DNA of 64,000 nucleotides from NCBI GenBank assembly GCA_023053685.1, contig JALIGW010000001.1, positions 66,903,740 to 66,967,739 of the forward strand, read 5' to 3'. Made by a program: the position numbers and the translations under genes. The number at the start of each line of letters is the position of its first letter. The first letter of the stretch is position 1. The notes under the pieces were generated by a model. The model was not told where the DNA came from. It did not search any database and saw only the letters and a list, made by a program, of their open reading frames with translations. Of this stretch, positions 1-12,669 are shown one piece after another. Origin of the DNA: Diadophis punctatus similis. Taxonomy: Eukaryota; Chordata; Lepidosauria; Squamata; Dipsadidae.

Positions 1-167
1 TCTGCTTCTGGGCATGCGCAGAAGAAAATTTAAAATTAAAAATTAAAAAAATGTAAAAAAATGGCAGCGCCCAGGCACCGGCAACTGACCGCACCGGTAC
101 TGTGACATCACCAGCTGTCCGCTACCGGTGCTATAGAGTGGACCGCACCGGTAGGAACCCACCACTG
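1..167. mobile_element. Right end of a hAT-type MITE (truncated by the window)
   Basis: The segment ends in GGAACCCACCACTGG, the right terminus of the palindromic hAT-type MITEs seen elsewhere in this window (for example 32180-32501). It contains repeated ACCGGT-type GC-rich motifs and a GCATGCGCAGA motif. The left end lies outside the window, so the target-site duplication cannot be checked. Confidence 0.4.
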
Positions 168-1349
168 GAGTACATCCATTTCTTGAGATATGTGGAAGTA
201 CTGCAACAGCTCACTTATGTATTTAACAAAATGCAGGTTGCAGTAGTTGAAGGAGGGTGGTGGGGGAAACCTTAGATCTGACCAATAAAAGAAAATGAAA
301 GCATTAAATTTTGGAAAAGGTTTCAAGTGACCACAAACCCCTGGGTATGCTAAACTGCTTCACTGACCCTAGGGCTTATCTTTGCCCTAACCCTCAACTT
401 CTCAAAGAATTAAGTGAAGCTGTCAGTCAGTGAAACTGGGGCCTTGTGTATGTGAAGCACACAAACTCGGTTCAGAGGGAGGTGGGATGTATGGTTGTGC
501 ACACTAATCCTGCCCTTGCAGTCTTCTCTGCATATCTTTTGATGTGCATATCTGAGCAACTTTTTTCCCAAGAGGTTTTCTGAAAGGAATAGGGTGCAAC
601 TATGCTAGGTGCTACACGCCCGAGAAGCCCCATGAAAAATATGTTTACGGCTTTGAAATGGAGGCTGAGTGAGAAGAGGAGATGAACATTATTTCCTCAG
701 GTCTCTCAGAATCTTTACATGTATGGATCTGTGGAAGTGTACAAATATCTTTAAATAATTCATTGGTATATTCTGTGCATGCATGAGACATCCATATACA
801 CGTATATCATTTCTACCCAAATAAATACCTAAGGCAAATTAAAACTTACAATCGATCAATGAAACTTCCCCAAAATTACAGGTTCCATCCATTGATAATT
901 GCAATCTCATCAGTCTTTTAATCCTGATTGACGGCACCAAAGTAGAATTACTCAAGGCAGCATAAGACTCACAAATTCCCATCTGCTTCTGAGAACAGGG
1001 AAATGAAAGGTGTGAAAGTAAATGTTTTTATTCACGTAGCTGGAGGCCTTTTCTTGGAACAATTTACATGTCTTACTTAGTATATACAATTTCTGCAAGC
1101 AGAGCTGAGCAGAGCTGAAGCAGAGATAATGGTGGAAAATGTTGGTTGAGGATTACGCGTCAGGGGCCTTGGCTTTTGTATATGGCATTCTATATTACAT
1201 CTATCTCTTTTTTGAATTTATGTTTTTTTTATTGTTTGCGACAGTGTGCTGCTTAGAGTTATAAGATGGTCAGCTATATGATTTTTTAAAAATAAATAAA
1301 TAAGCAAAAAAGGAGCAGAATCATGTAAGACAGGTTTGTAAGCCAAACC
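168..1349. other. Unassigned intergenic DNA with a decayed L2/CR1-like tail
   Basis: No convincing coding exon is visible. Around 1180-1310 the text resembles the 3' tail of an L2-type LINE: a stretch ending in a short AAATAAATAAATAAG run preceded by a 'ttagagttataagatggtcagc' -like degenerate hairpin seen intact at 31950-32024. The rest is unassigned. Confidence 0.3.
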
Positions 1350-1672
1350 TGTGACATTCTATGGAAGTGAAAGTTGGTCTTTAAAGAAGCGGGATAGGAA
1401 AAGCATTGATGCTTGTCTTCTTTCGTGTGGGAGAAGACGCCCGAGAATACAGTGGACAGCCAAGAAAACAGACTGATGGATCATTGAACAAATCAACATA
1501 GAGTTCTCCCTCAAAGCACAAATGACTAGGCTCAAATTATCCTAATTTGAACACACTATGCAAAGTCTCAGCTCTCTAGAAAAGGTTGCAATGCTGGGGA
1601 AAGTAGAAGGAAAGAGAAGAGAATGACCAGCAGCGAGGTGAATGGACTAAGTTATGGTAGTGATGAGTACAC
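1350..1672 (+). mobile_element. Decayed BovB/RTE-type LINE, C-terminal remnant
   Basis: Conceptual translation across frames gives pieces that resemble the C-terminal end of BovB/RTE reverse transcriptases: a part like 'RLKLSYF' followed by a part like 'AMLGKVEGKRR'. There are several frameshifts and stops, so this is an old inactive copy. The family name is from remembered motif similarity and was not searched. Confidence 0.45.
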
Positions 1673-1735
1673 CATTGGTAGACTAGAAAGAACAGATTAG
1701 GGGTAAATTGTCATGGAGAAAATCTATCTGTGAGG

Positions 1736-2059
1736 CAGAGGTGGGTTCCTGCCTCTGATTGCCGGTGCGGTTAATAGCTGTTGTTCGGCGCAGAGCCGAA
1801 GACGCTGCTGCTGTTCGCGGAGCGGGAGCTTTCCCCGGGCGCTTTCCCCGCCCGCATGGATGCCGCCAATTGCGTTCTTTTGCCCTTTGCGCATGCGGAA
1901 CGCTTTGCGCATGCGCAGAGGGCAAAAGAACGTAATTGGTGGCATCCATGCGGGCGGGGAAAGCGCCCGGGGAAAGCTCCCGCTCCGCGAACAGCAGCAG
2001 CGTCTTCGGCTCTGCACTGAACAACAGCTATTAACCGCACCAGCAGGATCCCACCTCTG
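1736..2059. mobile_element. Palindromic hAT-type MITE, family A
   Basis: A 324-bp element that is almost entirely one inverted repeat of about 150-bp arms. It starts CAGAGGTGGG and ends CCCACCTCTG, and is flanked by a perfect 8-bp direct repeat CTGTGAGG (1728-1735 and 2060-2067), the target duplication size of hAT transposons. The GC-rich arms contain GCGCATGCG motifs; 1906-1917 is TGCGCATGCGCA. No transposase is present, so it is non-autonomous. Open frames in it on both strands are consequences of the palindrome. Confidence 0.85.
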
Positions 2060-2592
2060 CTGTGAGGTCAGTAGGAGCTGAAAACAACTTGATAAAAGCA
2101 AAATGGTTAACTTACAATAGTTACTAATCTCTTATCAGTTTTGTAATAAACACAGGACAGTACTTTAAAAAAAATGTATATTGGAACAGCAAACCTATCC
2201 AGGACATGAGTCTTGTAAGCAGCAACCTATGTGCAGGAGATGTTTTCAGAGTGAACTCTTCTTTTAGTGAATTTAATTCATTTGAAAACATTTTATTTTC
2301 CCTTCCCCATTGCTACTGAAGTCATGTCTGAATCCTTATTCACTTGCTGGTGAAGTGCATGATCTGTACAACAGAAATTCGTGGCTTTAAAATACTTATT
2401 GGGAAATCATTATTTTCTGAGACTAGACATTAAGGAACCAAACTGTTAATTGGTTCTTTAATTGTTTAAATCTGTGTTTAAGCAACTCAACTTGGCAAGT
2501 TTAAGATGAATAGATTTTAACTCTCAGAATTCTACGGGTTTAAATCAGAAACAAGGAATCAGTATTTTTTTTAGAGACTAGATGTCCTAAGG

Positions 2593-2687
2593 CAGTGTTT
2601 GTTTGTTTTTAAATTTTTTGGCAACTTTAAGATGTTTGGACTTCAACTCCCAGAATTCTCCAAGCCAGCAGGCTGAAATCTATGCTG
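2593..2687. mobile_element. Short MITE fragment, CAGTGTTT family
   Basis: It contains the sequence for 'GGCAACTTTAAGATG' followed by 'CTTCAACTCCCAGAATTC', which recurs at 3667-3786, 22817-22892 and 29389-29505 and in part near 4370 and 30760. The family looks like a small palindromic non-autonomous hAT element. Confidence 0.4.
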
Positions 2688-2699
2688 TTTTTTTCAGTG

Positions 2700-3420
2700 C
2701 TTTTTAAGAAGAATTCAACAATGTGATTTCTATGTCTGCAGTATTTTCACCTCAAGCTGAAATTGATGTTGTCATATCCAATAGTACATGTCTAAAGAGC
2801 CAAAATAATCATATTCAGGAAGTGCCTGGTGTATAGAAACAACTTTTCCCAGTGAGGGAGGTGCTGAAAAACTGTACAAGACAAATTTTTGGATGATTTG
2901 TTACTTCCTTCCTCGTCCCCTCCTCTTCTACTCCGCCCTTCTTTTTTTTTGGAGGGGGGACCTGTTCCAGTTGGACCTTCTTGAGCAGCAAAATTCTCTT
3001 CCAGATGAGAGTGTTAAAGTGTTACTCCATTTCATGAGCGAGCCAAAAAAATATGCCTGCATAAAATTTACTGCTCATATTGCCACATTAACAAGGCTAG
3101 CAAAGAGTGCTGTCCTTACTGCCTACAGTGAGCCAAGTTAAGGAGAGGGATTGGTTCTTTCCCCCACTCTCCTATTAACTGGAAAAGGCCACCAATCTGT
3201 CCTGGAGCAGACAGAGTTGAGCAAGCATAGGTAGATACTTAGAATGACGTAGGTACATACCGGTACTTAGAATGACCAAAGGTGGGTGGCTGGAAGCAGG
3301 AGTGAGGGACTCCTTCTGCTGGATGCAATTCCTGGCCCTGTCTGGGATCTCTCAGTGCTGAGTCTACTCCTTTTCTGAGCTAAACCTCTGTCCGAAAAGA
3401 GCCCAGATAAATAGTCATAG
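2700..3420. other. Unassigned DNA
   Basis: A single-exon reading frame at 2893-3141 has no recognisable domain and no supporting splice context. No other feature was recognised. Confidence 0.3.
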
Positions 3421-3489
3421 AGGAGGAGGAGGAGGAGGAGGAGGAGGAGGAGGAGGAGGAGGAGGAGGAGGAGGAGGAGGAGGAGGAGG
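3421..3489. repeat. (AGG)n trinucleotide microsatellite
   Basis: About 23 uninterrupted AGG units. Translated on the minus strand it creates a poly-leucine frame, which is not a gene. Confidence 0.97.
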
Positions 3490-3666
3490 CAGAAATTGTG
3501 TTGGAGATAGAGGGAAAATATGACTTCAAAACTAGGAAGCCTCGGACTTAGGAGAAAGCGAGGATCAGTCCAAAATTTTTCAGACATTTTTCTGTTTTTC
3601 CTCAGTCCTGATTATACAGCTGGCTCTCCTTCATTTCCCAGCTTTTCCTTCTTTTAGACCAGGATA

Positions 3667-3786
3667 GCCAAGCTTGGTAAGTTTAAAACTTATGGACTTC
3701 AACTCCCAGAATTCCCCTTTGCTGGCTGGGGAATTCTGAGACTTGAAGTCCACAAGTTTTAAAGTTGCCAAGGTTAGACACCTCTC
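3667..3786. mobile_element. Short palindromic MITE, CAGTGTTT family
   Basis: Inverted arms: 'GGACTTCAACTCCCAGAATT' at about 3693-3712 and its reverse complement at about 3730-3755, with 'TTGCCAAGGTTAGACACC' closing the right side. Ends are worn and no clean target duplication was seen. Confidence 0.5.
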
Positions 3787-4194
3787 GTATACCTTCAACT
3801 CTGCCCTAAGAGTTTGTCCCTCAAACCGTCAATTCATGGCATAATCATGCCCTGGCAATATTTCTTTTCTCCCAGTGATGCTGCTTTTGTCACATCCCAA
3901 CTACCTCTACCAATATCTAAGTGGCATATTCCCCTTTATGACCACATTATCCAATGATAGTCCCCACTGTGAAAAATATCTGTAAGCCTTTGTGACTTGA
4001 AGGGAAGCCTGGTGGCTGGCAATCATTTGCAACAGGCAGGTTAGGGATTGGCAAGAGGAATAGCAAATTTCAAGCTGATACTGATTTCTATGAACTCCGG
4101 ATAGCCCTCGGCCTTTCTTAGCTCTCAAATTGCCATCCCATGCTCAGATACCAACATAACCCTGCATTGAGAGTCTTCCTCATATTGTCTAGTT

Positions 4195-4326
4195 CAGGGG
4201 TGTCAAACTCACGTCGTCACGGCAGTGTCACATGATGTACCAGGACTCCCCCCCCTGCTTTACTGGGCGGGGGCGGAGCCAGCACGTGATGCATCCTGGC
4301 CGCGGGCCGCGAGTTTGACACCCCTG
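4195..4326. mobile_element. Small hAT-type MITE, CAGGGGTGTCAAACTC termini
   Basis: Terminal inverted repeats of 16 bp: CAGGGGTGTCAAACTC on the left, GAGTTTGACACCCCTG on the right. TCTAGTT flanks both sides, consistent with a 7-8 bp target duplication. The interior is GC-rich and non-coding. Confidence 0.8.
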
Positions 4327-4339
4327 TCTAGTTGATCTT

Positions 4340-7300
4340 TCCCAATCAAGACATCCTCCAGATGTGAGGACTTAGGTTCCCAGAATTCCCAGAGAGCATA
4401 GCCACTGCTGAAAATTCTAGAGTAAAGCCCACACAACTGGATGATGCCTGGTTGGGAATTCTAGTCCACAGTATCTTTCTCTTTGCTCTTACCTACTGCT
4501 TTATGCATTTAGGTATTCACTACCTTTTTTGCATATTATAACTGATTGTTACTGGTAATTATTGTGCCCTCAGCTGTACAGTAATTTTCATAAGAAAATT
4601 TGTGTAGGGGATTTTTGGGTGTGCGTTATATGTATCTCCTTGAAAATGCATATTTAAGGTGTAGAGATAACAATCTTATTACTATTTACAAGGTAACTGA
4701 TTCCAAGATTAGAGAAGTGTTTAACTTTATCATTGATCTCACTACTGCCTTCAACCCTTGAGGCATGGAAACAAGAAAATGAAAAGTGAATTAGGTTATT
4801 CCACAGAATCAATCCCGCCCTCAATGTCCAATCCCACAAAAGCCATTTAAAAATAAACAATAAAACAATGCTAACAGTCCCAAACAATCCCAAACTTTAT
4901 AATCAGATACTGAACTTGAAAAAGAAATGCAGCTCTCTCTTAATCACCAATTAAGTTATTCAAAGTGGGTAGGAAGTTTAGATTCTCTTTATCTCATAAA
5001 CAGGACCATAATCCTATTCTACTAGGGCTTCCTTTATGTACCATTTTTTAAATTCAATGGAAAAGTGCTGACAAGTGTTGTCATGCAGAAATTAATTTTT
5101 CAGCACAACCTTCCGTGGCTTAGAGAGATTTATACAGTGTAAAATATTTGGCAGAATTCAAATCCATTTATCCTGTTTAAATAATGGAAGGAAAGTATTA
5201 AAGTAAACATTCCATTCAGCTCAGGCTCTTCTTTACTGTCTTCAAAATCAACATGTTCACAACTGCAATATCCCGCTTAAGATCCATTAAGCTGACACAC
5301 AAAACTTACTCACCAACATTAGAAAGCTTTATAGTGAAATTATGGAGTTTACTGCTCACTTTCCATTTTTATTCTGAATTCAAAAAAATATTTCTGCATG
5401 GATTTATAGATTAAGTTCATCGTGTTAAACCATGGCTTATTTATGAATAATTGCTAATAAACCATAATTTGCTGAAATTGTTTGCTAAACATTAAACCAC
5501 AGTTTAAAAATTATAATTGTTTGATTCATACATCACAAGTAAGCCAAATCAAGAAAACTACATTCTTAAGAGCCCATCTTAACCATTTTAACAGTTGAAC
5601 TTTTGCAGCTGGACTTTATGGCTTAAATATCCTCTTCTTTACAATTCAGTTTAGGTATCAAACTAATGAGCCATTATTAGTCATAAGCACATGAACATAA
5701 AAACAGTAATATCTGTACTGACCCAGGAAAAAAGCCCCAAATAATCTTTAATTGAAAAATATATGATTCAACTTGTACCATTTTTTAAAAATGAGATACT
5801 GACAGGAATAGTGCAAAATGCATGTGAGTTGCCAGAGGAACAGTTAAATCTAAAAATGGGTCAACTCTACTTTTGGCTATTTCTATTTGCTCCAAAATTG
5901 AGCAGACATTTTCACTTTTACAGGATATTCACCCAAAATCGCTGGTTTCTTGGGTTTCTGATTCTACAGGAAAATATTAGAGCAAAAAAACCACAAATTA
6001 TTCAAATTTACCTTTACAACTATGTTGACAGCTGAGTCCTTGCACCAATACAATTGTATTACAGTGGAAAATATGGCAGGTAGTAAAATAAATAACTTTT
6101 TGCTATATTCTGAATAATTGCAACTTGATCCCATAAACATAAACATTACAGCATTTATACTAATATTTTAGTATACCTTATTATTAGGAAATATATTAAT
6201 AAATTAAGATGATTTATAAAAGTTCATTTAAAAACTATTTGTATGAAGAATTATCCTTTTATTTATAAAAAAATTGATTTCTCTTTTTCCCCCCAAAAGG
6301 TTTTTGTTTCTGAAGAATTCATTAAAAGGACACACAATTCTTGTGTTTGCTCTGAAATTACTTTCTTTGAGAGGGATACCATGATAGAAAATAAAATCCT
6401 AGAATTTATTTTGCAGTTAAAGCATAGTTAAAATGAGATGTAATACAAGAAGTTCACAAAGAATTCAGACAACATTTTTAATTCATGATAAATGAATGAA
6501 GGGCATGTAAGGGAGATCTTGTTTATTGTTGCTGAATGGAAATTTTTGCAAAAGAGGCAAAAGTAGGACAGAGATTTTGCATTCTTTCTTTTATAACCCT
6601 AGCAGTAAATATGTGTTTTGATTGAGTTAATAATTGCATCCTGATTTTTATAAAATTTGGGAGAAATGGTATGATTGGTTGAATCGTAAAAACAAAATGA
6701 AGTGAGACACTTTATATGAATATAAATAAAGAGATATGTAACTAACTGAAATAGAGGTAAAAACTTTAAACTAATGAATGTAATTAGCTTTTTTTTCTTT
6801 CTTTAAAATAAGATAACAAGAATAATAGTTATATAAAAACACAACGATACATTAGACTGCTTAATGAAGAATAACTATATATTTTGTTGAGTTATGTGGT
6901 TTGTTAGGTTTGTTATGTCTTTTATATAGGTTTGTAAATGTATATATGTATTTATGTATATATTTATTTATTTATTTTCTGTATGTTATATGTGACAATT
7001 TTTAAAGTTACTTAATAAAAGCTATTTTTTAAAAAATAATTGCATCCTTCTGGATTCAGAATAGATTAGTTTAATTAGTTTAGATAATTTTATTTTTTAA
7101 ATGAACACCTCAATATTATACCTTGCTATGACACAGTCTCAGCCTAGAATATTTAACCTCATTGAGAATATCCTCGGCTTTGGGATACTCTAGCCTAAAG
7201 TGTTCTAGAATTACATTTCTTTTCAGAGCAGTTGAAGAAATGAAATGTTGAAATGTATATTTTGTTTACAATCGCACATTTGTATTTATCCCATATATGT

Positions 7301-8374
7301 CGCGTACACAGTGTTATACAAAAGAATGCTTAGTCATTTTGCTTCCTGTACTGTAGAATTTCCTTAAAAGATCATTAAGAAAGGGAGATGTGGACATTGT
7401 GAATGAAATCTAGTTAACTTAGTGGATTCAATTTAATGTTATTTGAATTTAACAGTCTGATCAATGGCAAGAGGTTCTGGCAGCAAATACAAAATAATTA
7501 TATGTAATTGGTTACATTGTTTTTATGTGTAATAAATGTAAAAGAAAGCCTGAATTATCAAAATTATAATGCTAATAGGTAAAACCTTTCCTTAATTATA
7601 TTTGAAATAAAAGCAGTAGTACCAATATAAAAATGTTGGGAGATTTGCTACTATCTATACTTTCTGCTTCTTCCTGAATTAGCATAATGTGAGTAATAAG
7701 AGATATATTTTGTAGGAGGCCTCTGAACAGGCTGAACAGAAGCAGCAGGATGGTGGTGATTGTGGTAGAACAGAATATCTTTCATGTAGATTTTATCCTA
7801 TTTATTCATTTAATGTTTAAATCATTACATCTTGCAAATTTTAAAAATTTAAAAGCAAAAGCTTGGAACTTTTCTAGATATGAAGAGCAGCTCGCTCATA
7901 TTTTCCATTGTTCCCAATTTATGTGGAGAAACATCTTATCATTCCATTCCTGTTTAGCTTTTTGCTTTCTCCTATTTCATCTCCTGACCAAATTTTAAAA
8001 TTATGATTCTATGCACATTTTGTCAGAAGTATATCAAATAGGCAAGATTCATACATTGTCCTGCCGAAGCGAAGAAAAGAAATTCTATATTAGTTTAATG
8101 GTTGAAGCTAGCAATTGTAGCTTTCAGACTACCGGTATCAATGTTGATGATCATTATTTCAATACTTGTTTAAGACAAGTATTAGAAAATTTAAAAATAT
8201 TTTTTTAAAAACATTAAAATAATTTACAATCAACTAGTTTACATTGAAAAGGCATAATTTTAAGTCTTTTTTTCCTAAAAGCAGAAGGAGTAGTACCAAT
8301 ATAAAACTATAAAATATAACACTATGTGTAAACCTGCTACTTTGCTTATTCTGTAAATGCTGAATGCTAACTAT
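4340..8374. other. AT-rich intergenic DNA without recognised genes
   Basis: Read in both directions, this stretch holds only short open frames with AT-driven composition and no recognisable domain. Around 4370 there is a fragment of the CAGTGTTT MITE family; around 6920-7030 an AT-rich run ends in AATAAAAG, possibly an old LINE tail. Nothing else could be assigned. Confidence 0.35.
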
Positions 8375-8520
8375 TGCTTATTTATTTTATTTTATTCATT
8401 TATTTTTGTCAAGTACGTGTTGGTAATATACATAGATATAACATTGTTTATGTACATAACATAGGTACTGATAAGAGGGAACATTAGGACAGGGACTGGT
8501 GCACTTATGTACCATTAATA
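8375..8520 (-). mobile_element. 3' tail of a CR1-group LINE
   Basis: Starts with TTTATTTTATT-type reverse tail, then 'TTGTCAAGTACGTGTTGG' and 'AGGACAGGGACTGGTGCACT'. The same order (TTTGTCAA..., then AGGACAGGAACGGTAGGCAC) is seen at 47440-47830 and, in plus orientation, at the end of the element at 53290-53998. Confidence 0.5.
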
Positions 8521-9000
8521 TGAGAGATGAGCTACTGTTGTGTTACGTGAGACTTCGTAAAGGAGTGGGTTTGGGATTTTAGCCTATATGAATCATTGAT
8601 ATGATTCATTTCTACACTAAAAAAGTTAGATAATAGGGACTAGATATACTCCTTAATAACTGAGATGAGGAAGGCTACTGAATATTCCAATTCATCTGAT
8701 TGTGAGAAAATATTTTGAGGTGTATTTATCCAATAGAAAAAATGCAAAAAGGTATTCTGGGGATACACATTGCTCTTACTGTGTATTCATTTTCTCCATT
8801 TTTATCAAATGTTGTCAAGTTATGATTACTATCTATATCATTTTAATTGGAAATATGTGCCACTGAATGGAATGTTTGATGAAATATGTTCTGATAAACA
8901 TATTTAGAAGTTGCTTTGGGGCTCCTTTAAATAAGATTTCACTTTAATTTCTTTGACTTAATGCAGTACATAAAGGACTATTATGTTACTTCATTCAGTA

Positions 9001-9134
<134 letters not shown>

Positions 9135-10140
9135 GTTGTTCAGTGCAACCTGATCCACATTGTTGGGGGGGAGGGAATCCAAACAAATTGCTTAATTAAA
9201 GAAAGTATTTTTTTAAAAGATATTAAAATCATTATGCTTTATGAAATACGTGTTTCATTCTGTAACAAAAAAAGTGACATCTGTTTTAGAATAAGTTTTA
9301 AGGGTTACATTTACCAGCCTGTAGACTTTAATTGCAGCCTATTAGAAATAATGAGATTTACATGGGGGGGGGGGCAGAGGGAGGGAGGAAGAGAGAGAAT
9401 GTGAAATATTAGTACAAATGTATACTGCCTAAATGTGCAAAAGATCCTTCAATTGGAGCCTCATTATTGAAGAATGACCTGTGTCACTCAGTTCAGAGCC
9501 TTTCCCATGTAGCTGAGCTTCAGAAGTTACAAAAGATAAGGACCCAGTTGGGGCACTTCTAAACTAATGAGTTCTGAAAGTTTTTTGAAATATCCCAGAG
9601 ACCTCCCAGATAGGATGCTTATTAAGGTATCTGCATCAGGGCTCCCTTTCAGTCTAGCCAACTGTTACAAAGCTGTGCTGAGGCGTAGGCAACAGTCCGT
9701 GAAGGTGTCTCTACGCTTTTCAACCTAGCCACAGCCTATCTCAATAAATTCACAATCTACACACTCAGCCAGGGGAGGGGGTGTTTGCAGATATGTTTGT
9801 GTGATCGTGCAAGTAAGGCAGTCAGTTGTGATTACTTCATCAAAACTGAGTGTACAGCTGCTACCTATGTGACTATCTGCTTCAGTGCGCTGGTAGCTAG
9901 CCAACTCCGAAGCCCAAGTACTGTATATATATGGCTTCCATGAAAGAATAATTAAGCCATTAAAACAATAAGTAACAAAAGGGTAGCCATTGGGATGGGA
10001 TTTGACATAACTCATTAAAATACAATTCAAGTATAATAAACCTATGTTCTTTTCCATATTAAAATTATTCTGAAGCTTGTAAGCGAAAAAAAAAGCTTGT
10101 TGGACTTTAGGGCTTATCTTCATGTTTCTGTAACTTGGGC
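9135..10140. other. Unassigned intergenic DNA
   Basis: A G-run (9364-9373) and a minus-strand frame at 9725-10123 are present; the frame shows no recognisable domain. No feature could be supported. Confidence 0.3.
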
Positions 10141-11640
10141 ATAAACTTTAGACCTTTTTTCTTTTTTAATAGTAATTTTATTTAAAAATTATAAATAAAA
10201 AAATAGAAACTAATACAAACTAAAAACTAAAAATAAAAAATAAATAGAAAAAACAAAGTGCTGGAAAAATAAGGAAAAAAATACAGTAAAGAAAAAGAAA
10301 AGATATATATATAAAGAAATGACTTCTCCCTTCATTACAAATTAAATAATTGTAATAACTTATCACCTTCTCCTAAAATACAAGAAATGATATTTTTCTC
10401 TTACCCCATTTCTTATCTACAGACAAATCCTTAAAACCGCATTGCTCAGTCCTACCAATAAAAGTCTACCACAAGCTACCAGAGATAGACAACATATCTA
10501 TTTTAGCCTTGATCAAATAAACCAACTGTATATTCCTCCCTTTTACCTCTAATAGTTTTAATCTTTACCTTTAATTCCTTCAAATAATGTCCTAGAATTT
10601 GATTTCTTTTTTATGTCTCTTCTCACAAAATTCTTCAAAGATTTAACAAGTCATTTTGTAAAGTCATGTATAAGAAAATTAGCCAAATCACTATTTTAGT
10701 TTGCTATTGGTATATCCCTCTTAATTATTAAGATATTAGCTGGTTTCATTTATATATCGAGTATAGCATTTTTAAAAAATCATTTTTGCAGTCTATAATT
10801 TTTAAATCCAATTTCAGATCACTTTCAGTCTTATGCAATAAAACTTTTATTTTTCATTTGTTTCTCTTTCATTATGTCTTTTAAACATAGTCTATCTATA
10901 GAAGTAGATAGGGTACCTGAGGGTAGGACAAGAAGCAATGGATGGAAACTAATCAAGGAGAGAAGCAACTTAGAACTAAGGAGAAATTTCCTGACAGAAC
11001 AATTAATCAGCGGAACAACTTGTCTCCAGAAGTTGTGAATGCTCCAACACTGGAAGTTTTTAAGAAGATGTTGGATAACCATTGGTCTGAAGTAGTGTAG
11101 GGTTTCCTGCCTAAGCAGGGGGTTGGACTAGAAGACCTCCAAGGTCCTTCCAACTCTGTTATTCTATTCTATTCTATTCTATTCTATTCTATTCTATTCT
11201 ATTCTATTCTATTCTATTCTATTCTATTATGTAAATACTCTTAAAATTATCTTCTATGTCCATTCTTAAAAATATCCTTCAATATATCCAATGTTAAGAT
11301 ACCTTTATCCATTCTGTATGAATTAGGCAAATATAATTATTCACCTCCTTTAAATATAAGCTTTAGTTCCCTCTAGTGTCCAATTTTTTAAATCTTATGT
11401 TTTTTACAAAATTTCAAAACAAAAGTATTTTGACACAGGAAGGTTTCTTTATAATGAATTCCAAAATCTTATTTCAAATCCACCTGGACTCTTAGTGCAT
11501 TTGTAACTTTCTAAAATCAAAGTTCTAATTACCTTTTGCTCTTTATTCCAAAGTTTTTTTTAATCCCTAAACTGATATTTAATTTTAATTTTAATTTTGG
11601 CTAAAGACTGAAAGGTTCTGTACAATTGTAAAAGGTTCCT
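10141..11640. repeat. AT-rich dispersed repeat interrupted by a CR1
   Basis: Text on both sides of the CR1 at 10905-11228 recurs as one continuous stretch at about 13150-13280: 'TCTTTTAAACATA', then 'ACTCTTAAAA', then 'TCCTTCAATAT' and 'CCAATGTTAAGATA'. This shows a dispersed element that was intact before the CR1 landed. The left side begins with a T-rich tail, suggesting minus orientation and possibly an L1-type 3' untranslated region, but the family is not resolved. Confidence 0.4.
10905..11228 (+). mobile_element. CR1 LINE 3' end with (ATTCT)n tail
   Basis: Carries the CR1 3' motif 'GGGGGTTGGACTAGAAGACC' followed by 'CCTTCCAACTCTG' and about 14 ATTCT units (11158-11228). The coding portion upstream ('GGATGGAAACTAATCAAGGA') also appears at 25300 and, reversed, at 24830. 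5' truncated. CR1 elements are known to end in short ATTCT-like repeats; here that end has expanded to a microsatellite. Confidence 0.8.
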
Positions 11641-11801
11641 AATAGCTGAAAAGTAGTTAATAATTTCCAACAATTTGATTAGAAAAGGAAGAATGCAAAT
11701 CCAGGATCTTTTTGAAAGGCACTGACCATCATCTGAGCAAAAATATGGTTTTCCCTCATCTCCCATTGCTCATTGCTCATTGTCTTGCAATTTCCTCATA
11801 A

Positions 11802-12660
11802 GGAATAGAATAGAATAGAATTCTTTATTGGTCAAGTGTGATTGGACACACAAGGAATTTATCTTTGGTGCATATGCTCTCAGTGTACATAAAAGAAAAG
11901 ATACATTTGTCAAGAATGGTTGTCATAGGGTTCAAGTAAGCAATCAGGAACAATCAATATTAATATAAATCGTAAGGATACAAGCAACAAGTTACAGTCA
12001 TAAGTGGGAGGAGATGGGTGATAGGAACATGAGAAAAACTAATAGTAATAGTAATGCAGTCTAGTGAATAGTTTGACAGTGATGAGGGAATTATTTGTTT
12101 AGCAGAGTGATGGCGTTCGGGAAAAAACTGTTCTTGTGTCTAGTTGTCTTGGTGTGCAGTGCTCTATAGCGACGTTTTGAGGGTAGGAGTTGAAGCAATT
12201 TATGTCCAGGATGCAAGGGGTCAGTAAATATTTTCACGGCCCTCTTTTTGACTCGTGCAGTATACAGGTCCTCAATGGAAGGCAGGTTGGCAGCAAATGT
12301 TTTTTCTGCAATTCTGATTATCCTCTGAAGTCTCTGTTTGTCTTTTTGGGTTGCAGAATCAAACCAGACAGTTATAGAGGTGCAAATGATTCCTCTGTAG
12401 AACTGTATCAGCAGCTCCTTGGGAAGTTTGAGCTTCCTGAGTTGGCGCAGAAAAAACATTCTTTGTTGTGCTTTTTTGATGACGTTTTTGATGTTAGATG
12501 ACCATTTTAGGTCTTGAGATATGATGGAACCTAGAAATTTGAAGGTCTCTACTGTTGATACTGTGTTGTCTAGAACAACTGTATGGAATACTTGTGGATG
12601 ATCACAAATCCTCCCCTTGTCTGAGACGAATGATAAAGAACTGGTCTATTTGCCATTCTT
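11802..12660 (-). mobile_element. CR1/Rex-type LINE, C-terminal part and 3' tail
   Basis: The minus-strand frame 12459-12091 encodes a reverse-transcriptase C-terminal region with 'QRIIRIAEKTF', 'HPGHKLLQLLPSKRRYR' and 'HKNSFFPNAITLLNK', typical of CR1/Rex-group LINE ends. The 3' end lies at 11802 in three AGAAT units, so this too is a LINE that ends in a short pentanucleotide repeat. Further upstream coding (12460-12660) is decayed. 5' truncated. Confidence 0.8.
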
Positions 12661-12669
12661 CTGTAGTCT

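Noticed and set aside
3267..3587. Minus-strand frame with a long leucine run
   Set aside because: It is the translation of the (AGG)n microsatellite; no domain or splice signals.
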